A stretch of 10,372 bases of DNA, taken from NCBI GenBank assembly GCA_021803885.1, contig JAJZKY010000106.1, positions 1 through 10,372 on the forward strand. The letters run 5' to 3'. The stretch is from Planctomycetota bacterium. Its GTDB lineage: Bacteria > Planctomycetota > Phycisphaerae > WQYP01 > JAJZKY01. The notes below the pieces were generated by a model. It worked only from the letters and a program-made list of their open reading frames with translations, was not told where the DNA came from and searched no databases. Each line of letters begins with the position of its first letter. The stretch's first letter is position 1. Below are positions 1 through 8,724 of the stretch, one piece after another. Both the position numbers and the translations under genes were made by a program.

Positions 1-2
1 CT

Positions 3-1110
3 GCAAACTTCACCGATCAGGGCATCGGCACCCCCGGCATCGCCGGGAGTTCCACCTACGATCCATCCACCGGCAACTGGACGGTCAACGGTGGCGGAGC
101 CGACATCTACGGCTCCGGCGATCAGTTCAACTTCGCCAGTCAGAGCTTTACGGGCAACGGCTCCATTACCGCCCAAGCCACCGGCCAGACCGACACCAAC
201 GCCTGGGCCAAGGCGGGAGTAATGTTCCGCAACACCAGCGCCACCGATTCCGCCTTTGCCGATGTGGTGGCCACACCCGGCCATGGTGTGGTATTCCAGT
301 GGCGTTCCAGCACGGGCGGCGGGAGTTCCTCCACCGCCATCACCGGCATCGCCGCGCCGGTGTGGGTCAAGCTTACACGGGTAGGGGACAAATTCACCGG
401 CTATTACAGCACGGATGGCACCACCTGGACACAGATCGGCGGTTCGCAGACCGTGGACATTGCCCCCACAGCCTTGGCGGGCTTGGCGGTGACAGCGCAT
501 AACAACAGCGCCGTAAGCACCGCTACGTTCAGCCATGTGGCCATCACCGATCCATCACTGCCAACCGGCTGGAGCGATGCCGATATAGGTTCTCCGGGAT
601 TACTCGGTGGAGCCAGCTATGATTCTTCCACCGGGGTGTGGACGGTCAACGGCGGCGGGGCCGATATATGGGGCTACGGCGATCAGTTCAACTTCGCCAG
701 TGAAAGCTTCACCGGCGATGGTCAGATCATCGCCCAGGTCAACAGCCAGACGGATACCAATGTCTCGGCCAAGGCGGGCGTGATGTTCCGCAACACCAGC
801 GATCCCGCCTCCGCTTTTGCCGATGTGATTGTTACACCCGGCGCGGGCGTGGAGTTCCAGTGGCGGCCGCTGGCATACTCCAAATGCTTCTCGGCCAATG
901 TCACCGGCGTCACCGCGCCGGTGTGGGTCAAACTCATGCGTGTGGGCAACAACTTCAGTGCGTTTTACAGCAGCGATGGAACCACCTGGACGCAGATCGG
1001 CCAAACGCAATACATCGCCATGAACACCAGTGCCATGGCCGGTCTGGCCGTAACGGCGCATAACAACAGTGCATTGTCCACCGCCACATTCGCCAACGTA
1101 TCGGTGGCTC
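3..1110 (+). repeat. Intragenic tandem duplication of ConA-like module (period 561 bp)
   Basis: Two successive ConA-like modules of the first gene are homologous at DNA level with an exact offset of 561 bases (187 codons). Identical stretches include 116-140 with 677-701 (25 bases), 352-370 with 913-931 (19 bases) and 495-508 with 1056-1069. All three pairs have the same offset, so there is no net length change between those points. Module boundaries were placed from protein similarity and are approximate. A third module (about 1410-1998) is related only at protein level. Confidence 0.85.
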
Positions 1111-4088
1111 CAGCCGCGGCTGCGCCAAGTGCGGTCACGAATCTGGCTGTGGCCGCCGTTAATGCGGCCCAGATCAATGTTTCCTGGACCGATCCCAATA
1201 CCGCCGCTAATGAAACCGACCTGCTGATCCAACGCAGCATTGATGATGTGAATTTCACCACCGTTTCGATGGCGGCCCAGGGCACCACCAGCTACACCGA
1301 CAACGCGCTGACGGGAGCCACCACATATTATTACCGTGTGCTGGCCGAGAACGCGGGCAACCTGGCCGCCGCAAGCAACACCGCCTCGGCGACCACCGCC
1401 GCCTCCTCTCTGCCGGCCCCATGGAACACCACCGCCATCGGAACTACCGCTTCGAGTTCCTACACTGCTAGCGAGGGCTTGTTTACGATCAATACCCAGG
1501 GAAACATCGCCCCCGACAGCCACAGTGCCTATTACATCGGGGCCAGCACCGACAGTTTTGGCTATGTATACCAGCCGCTGGGAACCAACGGCCAGATTGT
1601 CGCCGAGGCCATCGGTCATGCCGATACCGGCCCGTGGGGCAAGTCTGGCCTGATGATTCGCGCCAACGGCGACGCCGACGCGGCTTTCGCGGGCATTTTC
1701 ATCACCCCCGGTTACGGCGTAGTGATGCTTTCCCGCAGTGCCGAGGGCAATACAGCCACCGACCCCGGCTACGACGACGGTTACAGCTTGGCTGGCGAGG
1801 GAACAGTCTGGCTGAAACTGACTACTGAGAATGGCGTTATATCCGGCTACATTTCCACCGACGGCACCAACTGGTCGCTAGTAGGGCAAGTATCCGGCGT
1901 GGCGCTGGGCACTGCGCCCGTGGTGGGCTTGGCGGCCGACAGCGGCGGCTTGGGTTCGGGTTCCACGGCATGGTTTACCCACGTTTCTGTGGGGGTGATC
2001 ACCGATCCAACGCTTGTTCCGGAAATGCCGTATTATCTGCAGGCCGAGGCCTTCTCCGCCAACGATGGCCGCATTACCTGGGCACCCATGCAGGGAGCGA
2101 CTTCCTTCAACGTGGAGGAATCCACGGATAGCGGCGGGACGTGGCAATTGGCGGCTGGCGGCGGTACCACCACCGATACCTATCTGCCCGACAATTTGGC
2201 GGCCGACACGACCTACCTGTTCCGCGTGCAGGCGGTGGGTGCCAATGGCGACTCACCGTATAGTCAGGCGGTTTCAATGACCACGGGCACTGTATCAAGC
2301 TGGGCGAATTATTTTGCCGAGGCACCGGGGCTGGGACCGATCCAAAGCGGTCTGGAAACCAGCGTGTCACTGGGCAGCGCCGGCGGGTTTGTGTACGCCT
2401 CATCCTGGCAGAATGCGATGCTGACGCAGCTTTCCGGATCGGTTGGCGTGCCGCAGTTGGGCATCAATTATACCATCGGGGATTTCAGCGCCGCCACCAC
2501 CGGCAACGGAACCTTCGGCGCATCGGGCGTGCTGTTGATGCCTTCGCTGACCAGCAATAATCTCGGTGTGAACAACAACTATGCGGATCTGCGTTCCGAT
2601 CCCGATCAGACTGACGAGAAGGATTGGATCACCTTCAGCATTACACTCACAGATGATACGGTAAGTTCCAACACGCTCACGCAGGCACCCGATTCAACGC
2701 CGAATCCGGGGAACTTCTATCTGGCCACCGGTGGTCCGGATTTCACTCTCAGCGCCTCGGTGCAATCCGGTGGCGAGGGCTACGAAAATTCGCCGGCGCA
2801 GGTGCAGTGGAACATCTCCGGCAGCACGGCTTTACCATCCAGTGGCGATTTGGCGGATGGCACCTCTACCGACATCACGCTGGACACATCAAGCAACAAC
2901 TACACCTATGTGCTGACCGCCAGCGCGGGCAACGATCCGAGCCTTTCCGGCACGGCCACGGTGGATATTGATGTGATTCACGGCCAGGATATTAAAGGAT
3001 CCATTACCGGTGAGAATGGCCAGACCCAGCAGCAATATTCTTCCGACACCGGATTAACCATCACGGACGCCAATGTGAAGGCGATACCGGAAAACCAGGA
3101 TGCGCTTATGCAATTCCAGCTTGAAGATGGATCGGTGCCGAATACGCAACAAGCCTTGAGCGATCTGGCGTGGGTGGTGCAGCGTAATACGCAGGATAAT
3201 CCGGCACTTGGCACGGGCGCGCCGGCGATTAGTTGGTCCGAAAGCAACCCGGAGCAAGCGGAGACCCTTATTGATATGCCGGGATCTTTCAACATTATTG
3301 CATACGCGGACCTGTCCGGTACTGGGTTCCAGTCAGGAGAGCAAGTTGAAGTGTTCCACCTGGCGGTGATTGGAATGGAGATCACGGAGGTCACGACCAC
3401 GACGATTCCGCAGTCCAATATCCCAGCGCCCGTGGTGCAGGGCAACACCGTCGGTTTCGCCACCGCACCCGCGGGCACTGCTGCGATTACTGAAACGGCC
3501 CAATCAATTACGCTGATCGGCGGCGGCCCGGATGAAACCATCGGCGTGGATCACGTCTATGTCGGCTGGCTGCAAAACCTGGTGACCAATACCGTGTCAA
3601 TGCAGTATGGGGCGTCGGCCCAGGGAGTTGGAACCTACTTTAGCGGATATTCAACTCCCATATTGGACGCGAATCCCGGAATGACGACCTTCGGCAACGG
3701 CCTTGAGGATTTTGGACCTAACGGCGGGTATCAGGGTGCCACCATCTCAGAGGCCTCGGATTACGATGCGCCAGCGATTAACTTTGACCAGACGCATGAT
3801 TTCGGCCTGTCGGTCGGCACGCTTCAGGCAGAAGCGCTGAGTGGGAGCTGGGGATTTTCGGATAAACTTACAATGTACAGCAACGACTTCACTGCATTCT
3901 ATTCTTCCTTCTGGGATGTGGAATGGCACGTTAATTGGATTGCCTCGTGGAACGGGCAACAATGGCAGAGCTTGGTCAGCGTCGGTGTATCCTCGTCTGG
4001 GGCAATCAGCGGCGGCGGCTCGCCGGGAATTACCGTTGGGCCGAGCGCGGACGAGTTACTTTCCGGTCAACCAACCTATAACACATGA
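3..4088 (+). CDS. Giant modular extracellular protein (ConA-like / FN3 repeats), 5'-partial
   Basis: The frame is open from the first complete codon (base 3) to a TGA at 4086-4088, giving 1361 visible residues; the start and any signal peptide lie left of the window. Visible order: concanavalin A-like (DUF1349/LamG-type) module 1, residues about 1-181; module 2, about 190-370; FN3 domain, about 374-469; a diverged third ConA-like module, about 470-666; a second FN3, about 671-763; then about 600 residues without a recognised domain, except an Ig-like stretch near 910-990. The ConA-like modules carry the wording usual for this family: AKAGVMFRNTS, TPGxGVxFQWR, WVKLxRVG, STDGTTWTQIG, GLAVTAHNNSA. 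ConA-like and FN3 modules in such proteins usually bind glycans or act as spacers; no catalytic residues are evident. The C-terminus is rich in Trp and aromatics (about 1300-1330). Composition (Thr/Ser/Asn/Gly-rich, one visible Cys) suits secretion. An adhesin or polymer-binding surface protein is the best inference. Gene 2 follows after 24 bases. Confidence 0.93.
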   Translation, partial: ANFTDQGIGTPGIAGSSTYDPSTGNWTVNGGGADIYGSGDQFNFASQSFTGNGSITAQATGQTDTNAWAKAGVMFRNTSATDSAFADVVATPGHGVVFQWRSSTGGGSSSTAITGIAAPVWVKLTRVGDKFTGYYSTDGTTWTQIGGSQTVDIAPTALAGLAVTAHNNSAVSTATFSHVAITDPSLPTGWSDADIGSPGLLGGASYDSSTGVWTVNGGGADIWGYGDQFNFASESFTGDGQIIAQVNSQTDTNVSAKAGVMFRNTSDPASAFADVIVTPGAGVEFQWRPLAYSKCFSANVTGVTAPVWVKLMRVGNNFSAFYSSDGTTWTQIGQTQYIAMNTSAMAGLAVTAHNNSALSTATFANVSVAPAAAAPSAVTNLAVAAVNAAQINVSWTDPNTAANETDLLIQRSIDDVNFTTVSMAAQGTTSYTDNALTGATTYYYRVLAENAGNLAAASNTASATTAASSLPAPWNTTAIGTTASSSYTASEGLFTINTQGNIAPDSHSAYYIGASTDSFGYVYQPLGTNGQIVAEAIGHADTGPWGKSGLMIRANGDADAAFAGIFITPGYGVVMLSRSAEGNTATDPGYDDGYSLAGEGTVWLKLTTENGVISGYISTDGTNWSLVGQVSGVALGTAPVVGLAADSGGLGSGSTAWFTHVSVGVITDPTLVPEMPYYLQAEAFSANDGRITWAPMQGATSFNVEESTDSGGTWQLAAGGGTTTDTYLPDNLAADTTYLFRVQAVGANGDSPYSQAVSMTTGTVSSWANYFAEAPGLGPIQSGLETSVSLGSAGGFVYASSWQNAMLTQLSGSVGVPQLGINYTIGDFSAATTGNGTFGASGVLLMPSLTSNNLGVNNNYADLRSDPDQTDEKDWITFSITLTDDTVSSNTLTQAPDSTPNPGNFYLATGGPDFTLSASVQSGGEGYENSPAQVQWNISGSTALPSSGDLADGTSTDITLDTSSNNYTYVLTASAGNDPSLSGTATVDIDVIHGQDIKGSITGENGQTQQQYSSDTGLTITDANVKAIPENQDALMQFQLEDGSVPNTQQALSDLAWVVQRNTQDNPALGTGAPAISWSESNPEQAETLIDMPGSFNIIAYADLSGTGFQSGEQVEVFHLAVIGMEITEVTTTTIPQSNIPAPVVQGNTVGFATAPAGTAAITETAQSITLIGGGPDETIGVDHVYVGWLQNLVTNTVSMQYGASAQGVGTYFSGYSTPILDANPGMTTFGNGLEDFGPNGGYQGATISEASDYDAPAINFDQTHDFGLSVGTLQAEALSGSWGFSDKLTMYSNDFTAFYSSFWDVEWHVNWIASWNGQQWQSLVSVGVSSSGAISGGGSPGITVGPSADELLSGQPTYNT

Positions 4089-4100
4089 CACCCGCCTGTG

Positions 4101-4112
4101 AGGAGGCCGCCG
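4101..4112 (+). promoter_or_regulatory. Shine-Dalgarno AGGAGG that fixes the start of gene 2
   Basis: A perfect AGGAGG at 4101-4106 lies six bases before the ATG at 4113. An in-frame GTG at 4098 would place the ribosome binding site inside the coding region, so the ATG is the better start. The site lies only 13 bases after the stop codon of gene 1, as expected for a downstream gene in an operon. Confidence 0.8.
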
Positions 4113-5309
4113 ATGTTGAAACCGCTGGTGACGGTTGTAATCGTTACCCTCTATGTTATTCCGTCGTGGGCGTTGGGACGGGCGGCAGCACATCCATTGC
4201 AGCAGGTAAGCCAGACAGCCGCCGCTTTTTATTGGTGCCAAGATGGCTTCCTCGCACCTATGCGAATGCGGGGGCACGCAAATTCGTGGGCACCCGTAAG
4301 CGTTGACGTGGTGCTGGGCCGGACACTCGCCGCCGACAAGCACCGGTTGGGGACGGGCGAAGCGGGTCCAGTGCATGTGAGCTACACCGTTCGCGTACTC
4401 GATGCCCTTGGCCGCTTCCAATTGCCGCGGAAAATCCGGATTGAGGGCGTGAACTCACCACTCGCATTGACCAGGAGCCCTCCGTCGCCGGATTATTGGA
4501 TACCGAACGTTCCGGTGGGTGGGTATTGGGTTACGTTGATCCAGCCCACCGGGCAGAAGGGGGTTTACGCTTACACATACGGCGTGCTGCCGATCGGGTT
4601 TATCGCGCCGATCGTCTTGAACCGCGGTGATCTGCCAGTTGTCGAATCTGGGCTTGCCGCAATGCGGAAGTACATTCCTGCTTCCGGGCGCGGCCCGATT
4701 TCCAGAAGCGTTGCGATAAGCCTCATTCATTCCCGCAACTATTGCCGATGGGCGATGGGATGCGCCATGTTGGCCATGCGTGGCGGCGGCAAGGATGTCG
4801 AAAGTCTTGTTGGCCTCATGGAGCAAATGGCATGGCCGAACCAGCGGGTACGTCTCCGGATCAGGAGAGAAGCTTGGCTTGTAATGTTGCTGACCAAAGT
4901 CGTGCCGCCGGGCCGCCTGACCGCCCGGCAGCGGGCCGTCATCAGGGCGGAGCTTCTGTTATTCCTGTATGCCAACAGCGGGGTGTTGGCGGGAGAAAGA
5001 GTCGGCGTTCCGCACGCGGGGATTATCGGGGAGTCGGAAGCGTTCCCCGGAAATTCCGGCATGTTCCACTCGCGCAGCAGCGGCTTCCTCGACCGTCCCT
5101 TCGACGTTCTTTCGCTTAAGTCGGTATTGGCCGACACCGGCCCCAAGTCGTTGATCCAGCGGACCAGGACGCACCGGACCGTCGCCCGCAAACCTCGGTT
5201 TGCGTTGCTGTGGGCAGCGGGAATCGGGGGCGTGGTACTCGGTGCGGCGACGGCCGGCTTGGTTTGTTGGCTGCTGCGGCGGGCGAGGCGCTCGCCGGGG
5301 AAAGGGTGA
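4113..5309 (+). CDS. Signal-peptide protein with HEAT-like helices and C-terminal membrane anchor, function unknown
   Basis: 398 residues from the ATG at 4113. Residues 1-22 are a typical signal peptide: Lys at position 3, a long Val/Ile/Leu core, and a plausible cleavage after Ala-Leu-Gly. Residues about 55-165 look like a compact beta domain (VxVDVVLGRTL ... YTVRVLDALGRFQLPRKIRI ... GYWVTLIQPTG ... YGVLPIG). The pattern resembles secreted domains of the type 'xVxxVLKGxLPxxIxV ... GxxYLVFL' that often precede HEAT repeats; this is recall, not a search. Residues about 206-265 are helical and HEAT-like (RWAMGCAMLAMRGGGKDVES followed by further amphipathic helices). Residues 363-388 form one hydrophobic segment, followed by a basic tail RRARRSPGKG, giving a type I topology with most of the protein outside the cytoplasm. 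It lies 24 bases after the giant protein and is probably co-transcribed, so it may anchor, secrete or process that protein. No catalytic motif was seen and no gene name can be given. Confidence 0.85.
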   Translation: MLKPLVTVVIVTLYVIPSWALGRAAAHPLQQVSQTAAAFYWCQDGFLAPMRMRGHANSWAPVSVDVVLGRTLAADKHRLGTGEAGPVHVSYTVRVLDALGRFQLPRKIRIEGVNSPLALTRSPPSPDYWIPNVPVGGYWVTLIQPTGQKGVYAYTYGVLPIGFIAPIVLNRGDLPVVESGLAAMRKYIPASGRGPISRSVAISLIHSRNYCRWAMGCAMLAMRGGGKDVESLVGLMEQMAWPNQRVRLRIRREAWLVMLLTKVVPPGRLTARQRAVIRAELLLFLYANSGVLAGERVGVPHAGIIGESEAFPGNSGMFHSRSSGFLDRPFDVLSLKSVLADTGPKSLIQRTRTHRTVARKPRFALLWAAGIGGVVLGAATAGLVCWLLRRARRSPGKG

Positions 5310-5357
5310 AACAGTGGACGCGGCGACAGCAATGACGGTGACTCATTGGGATTTGCT

Positions 5358-5385
5358 TTGCGGGCCGTCCGTCACAGGGTAAAAT
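5358..5385 (+). promoter_or_regulatory. Possible sigma70-type promoter upstream of the RHS gene
   Basis: TTGCGG (5358-5363) and TAAAAT (5380-5385) are separated by 16 bases in the 109-base gap before the RHS gene. This would start a transcript near 5392, giving a leader of about 27 bases. The -10 box matches the consensus well; the -35 box is moderate. It was identified by eye only. Confidence 0.35.
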
Positions 5386-5405
5386 TCGCTACGGCGTTTG
5401 ATATG

Positions 5406-5421
5406 AAGGGGTCAAGCCTTG
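5406..5421 (+). promoter_or_regulatory. Ribosome binding site and TTG start of the RHS gene
   Basis: AAGGGG at 5406-5411 lies seven bases before TTG at 5419-5421. An in-frame TGA at 5404-5406 shows that the reading frame cannot extend further upstream, so this TTG is the earliest usable start. The next in-frame ATG is at 5563. Confidence 0.5.
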
Positions 5422-8400
5422 GCCACACGACCACACAATATACCTTCAGAAGATCCCGGATCACCGATTAATGTCAGCGAGCGGCGGCGCACGCGGAATT
5501 TTTATTGGGGGATCGCCCCCACGTCCACCACGGGCGGCCTTCGGCTATGGCAGAATCAGAAGATGACGGGGCCAATAACCGCGAGCCACCTATTCAACGC
5601 CACGCAAACGCAGAGTATCTACGTGGAGGGCGCGGGCCCCCAGCGGGCCACTGTGCTGGATTACAATTTCCGCGACCGCCTTGTCGCCACGGAAACTGGC
5701 CTGACACTTAATAGTTCAGGCAGCCCGGTTACCAGCAGCAGTGATCCGTATCCGCTTATTACCGTCAGTTCGCTGGATAATCTCGGCGATGTAACCGCTA
5801 CGCTGACCTTCAACGGTGGCGCAACCTCCTTAGCCGCGGCCATTGAGGCCGCGAGTTCCGTTGCCCCCGGCACCACGCTCGCCGGATTGATCGGCTACCG
5901 CACCAGTGAATATGATTCTCAGAATCGCGATTACGAAGACCAAACCTACAGCGTCGATCCCACCACCGGCACCATCTCGACCACCGCCCTAACGTCGTAC
6001 ACCTTCTACGGCCCACGCGGCAACATCATCTCAGCCGGCCAGCCCGCTGGCCGCTTCACCCTCTACGTTTATAACGGCGTCAACGAACTGGTGGATGTGT
6101 ACATCACCGATGGCGGAGCCGTTAACAACGGTGGCACGCCGGTGTTGACCTACATAGCCGCCGGCTCTGCTGGCGGTGACATCGTGATTAACCAGACCGC
6201 TTATGGCTACGATCCCGATGGTAATCTTATCGAAACCGTCCACGCGCAGCGATTCAATACCGATCCCATCACGGGCACCAGCGCCGAAGGGGCACTGTTT
6301 ACCGATACCGTCAACGCCGACGGCAGCTTAAATGTTACTCCGGCCAGCAATTCCAACAGCAGCCTTGGTGCCCGAATCTATTACTCTGCCACCTATTATG
6401 ATGCCGCTGACAGAGAGATCGCCACCGTCAATGCCGGCACCAATCCCACGGGAAGCAACAACGCAGGCACGCCCTGGACCCGTCCGACCAACGCGCCCAC
6501 ATCGGTAACTGATTCCAACTTCGTCGGCGATCTGATCACGCTCACCAGTTACAACGCCGCCGGGGAAGTGTATGAAACCACCGATTCCAACGGCAATGTC
6601 GCAGCTAATTTTTACAACAGCCTTGGCGAAACCACCGAAACCATCGCGGCGTATGATCCATCAGTCAACAGCGGCAATCCCACCAATGATCAAAATCAGA
6701 CCACATTGTATACGTATGACGGAATCGGTGATCAAACCAGTATGACCGCGGAAGACCCCTCCACGGGTAATCAAACCACAGATTATGTCTACGGCGTCAG
6801 TGCCGCCACGGGCAGTACGATCACGAGCAATGATTTGTTGTATCAAACTGTTTACCCATCTAATGGGCAGAATGACACGGTCTCGCAGGAATACAACGCC
6901 CTTGGCCAAGTGACACAGACCACCGATCACAACGGCAATGTCCACCAGTACACATACGACACCGCCGGGCGGGAAATCAGCGACACGGTCACCACACTGG
7001 GCGCGGGTGTCGATGGCAGTGTAAGAAGAATCGACACAACCTACAACGCGCAAGGCTTGGCTTATCTCCTGACCAGTTATGCTGACACGGCGGGCACCAC
7101 CATTGTCAATCAAGTGGAAAACATCTACACCGGCCTTGGCCAGTTGGCGTTTCAATATCAGGCCGTCACCGGAGCGGTGGATGTTTCCACGACCCCGGTG
7201 GTCGAATATACCTATTCCAATCCCAGCAATGGCAGCCGCTTGGCGAGCATGGTCTACCCCAATGGCCGGACGATTGACTACAACTATTCAGGTACCAATC
7301 TCAACGGTGCGTTGGATAACGCCATTGGCCGATTGGATTCCATCAGTGATGGTGTCAATTCCGGTGATTCCGGTCAGGTGCTGGAACAATATTCCTACTT
7401 GGGCCTTTCGACCATCGTCGCCCGCAACCATCCGCAGGATGGCATTAATCTGACATTGGTTGGCTCTAGCGGCAGCATTGGCTCAGGTGGGGACCAATAC
7501 GTTGGGCTGGATCAATTTGGCAGAATCGCCGATCAGAACTGGGTCAACACGTCCACCGGACTGAGCACGGACAACTTTACGTATGCCTATGACCAGAACT
7601 CCAGCGTCACCGCCGAAAATAATCTGCTCAATACGGCGTTTTCGCAAACCTTTACCTATGATTCCCTGAACCGCCTTACGGCCAATACACTCGGCGGCGT
7701 AGCAGCCCAAAGCTGGACCTTGGATTCCCAAGGCAACTGGAGTTCGTTCACCAGCAACGGCACCACCCAAACCGAAACCGCCAATGCTCAGAACCAGATC
7801 ACTTCCATCTCCGGCAGCACAACGCCCACTTATGACGCCAACGGGAATATGATTTCCGATCAGAGCGGCAATACCTACACTTATAATGCGTGGAATCAAT
7901 TGGTGGCAGTGAAGAATTCCACTGGGGCGGTGATTGCTGCGTATACGTATGATGCCAGGGGCTACAGAATCAGTGAAACCTACCCGCAAGGTGGCACCGG
8001 CATTCCTGCCGGTACAACAAAATATCTGTACTACTCCGATCAGGAGCAGGTGCTTGAAGAGCGCTGGAATGGAACGGCTTCCAGCGACGTGCAATACCAA
8101 TACGTCTGGTCAGACGCGTATGTGAATGCCATGGTACTTCGTGACACGTATAGCGGCGGGGCGTTGCAGGCCAATGATCGCATCTACACCACTTATAATA
8201 CCAATTACGATGTGACATCGCTGATTGGTTACAACGCAGCAACACAGACTTGGGGCGTGACTGAAAGATTCGTGTACTCGCCTTATGGCACAGTCACCGT
8301 GCTTTCCCCGACGTGGGCAACGCAAAGCGACACATTTAACTGGCAATACATGTACCAGGGCGGCCGACAAGACCCGATCACCGGGCTGTATCATTTTGAT

Positions 8401-8724
8401 CACCGCGACTACAGCACCAGTCTTGGCGTGTGGATTTCGCAGGACCCGCTGCATTACGTCAATGGTGCCAACACGTATCAATTTGTGATGAGTAATCCGG
8501 TGGGGAACGTGGATGCGACCGGCGAGTCGTGCGGTTGCGCCGCAAAGATAAGCGATTGGTGGTCCGGGCTTCACAGTGCGGTCGCGAACGCCGCTCCCAA
8601 GAATGTGCGGCATCCGACGACTTCAATCGTATTGGCGGAGATAAGTGCAATCTGGAACTATATAGCCAACCACCCATACCCCTCGTGCCAGCCTTCCGTC
8701 CCCTGGCCGTTTCCGCCCACGTAG
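5419..8724 (+). CDS. RHS/YD-repeat protein, apparently N-terminally truncated
   Basis: 1101 residues. RHS proteins fold into a large beta-barrel shell of YD repeats around a C-terminal passenger and usually act at or outside the cell surface. Visible repeats include YNFRDRLVATETG (about residue 81), YDGIGDQ (433), YNALGQVTQTTDHNGN (492), YDSLNRLTAN (748), YDANGNMISDQSGN (805) and YDARGYRISE. The RHS-associated core region is clear at about 978-1035: MYQGGRQDPITGLYHFDHRD, then SLGVWISQDPLHYVNGANTY and SNPVGNVDATG. The usual DPxG motif reads DATG here. A 66-residue tail follows (about 1036-1101), with CGC near its start and Pro-rich at its end; I do not recognise it as a toxin. At the N-terminus there is no signal peptide, PAAR or other delivery domain. 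Residues 1-60 are Arg-rich and not RHS-like, and typical internal RHS wording begins near residue 66. The gene therefore looks like the 3' part of a longer RHS gene that uses a TTG start, or a decaying one. Confidence 0.9.
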   Translation: MATRPHNIPSEDPGSPINVSERRRTRNFYWGIAPTSTTGGLRLWQNQKMTGPITASHLFNATQTQSIYVEGAGPQRATVLDYNFRDRLVATETGLTLNSSGSPVTSSSDPYPLITVSSLDNLGDVTATLTFNGGATSLAAAIEAASSVAPGTTLAGLIGYRTSEYDSQNRDYEDQTYSVDPTTGTISTTALTSYTFYGPRGNIISAGQPAGRFTLYVYNGVNELVDVYITDGGAVNNGGTPVLTYIAAGSAGGDIVINQTAYGYDPDGNLIETVHAQRFNTDPITGTSAEGALFTDTVNADGSLNVTPASNSNSSLGARIYYSATYYDAADREIATVNAGTNPTGSNNAGTPWTRPTNAPTSVTDSNFVGDLITLTSYNAAGEVYETTDSNGNVAANFYNSLGETTETIAAYDPSVNSGNPTNDQNQTTLYTYDGIGDQTSMTAEDPSTGNQTTDYVYGVSAATGSTITSNDLLYQTVYPSNGQNDTVSQEYNALGQVTQTTDHNGNVHQYTYDTAGREISDTVTTLGAGVDGSVRRIDTTYNAQGLAYLLTSYADTAGTTIVNQVENIYTGLGQLAFQYQAVTGAVDVSTTPVVEYTYSNPSNGSRLASMVYPNGRTIDYNYSGTNLNGALDNAIGRLDSISDGVNSGDSGQVLEQYSYLGLSTIVARNHPQDGINLTLVGSSGSIGSGGDQYVGLDQFGRIADQNWVNTSTGLSTDNFTYAYDQNSSVTAENNLLNTAFSQTFTYDSLNRLTANTLGGVAAQSWTLDSQGNWSSFTSNGTTQTETANAQNQITSISGSTTPTYDANGNMISDQSGNTYTYNAWNQLVAVKNSTGAVIAAYTYDARGYRISETYPQGGTGIPAGTTKYLYYSDQEQVLEERWNGTASSDVQYQYVWSDAYVNAMVLRDTYSGGALQANDRIYTTYNTNYDVTSLIGYNAATQTWGVTERFVYSPYGTVTVLSPTWATQSDTFNWQYMYQGGRQDPITGLYHFDHRDYSTSLGVWISQDPLHYVNGANTYQFVMSNPVGNVDATGESCGCAAKISDWWSGLHSAVANAAPKNVRHPTTSIVLAEISAIWNYIANHPYPSCQPSVPWPFPPT

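Noticed and set aside
600..1619. Long minus-strand open frame (339 codons) opposite the first gene
   Set aside because: Gly/Val/Arg-rich composition with no domain. It mirrors the third-position GC bias of the clear + strand gene, which has recognisable repeats throughout.
2978..3541. Minus-strand open frame of 187 codons
   Set aside because: Lies inside the C-terminal region of the giant protein, with no ribosome binding site noticed and no recognisable protein features; treated as an antisense shadow.
5403..5471. ATG-initiated 22-codon frame overlapping the RHS start, considered as a leader peptide or a frameshifted RHS remnant
   Set aside because: It ends in TAA after 22 codons, has no good ribosome binding site of its own, and its sequence (containing GHTTTQYTF) is too short to call RHS-like.
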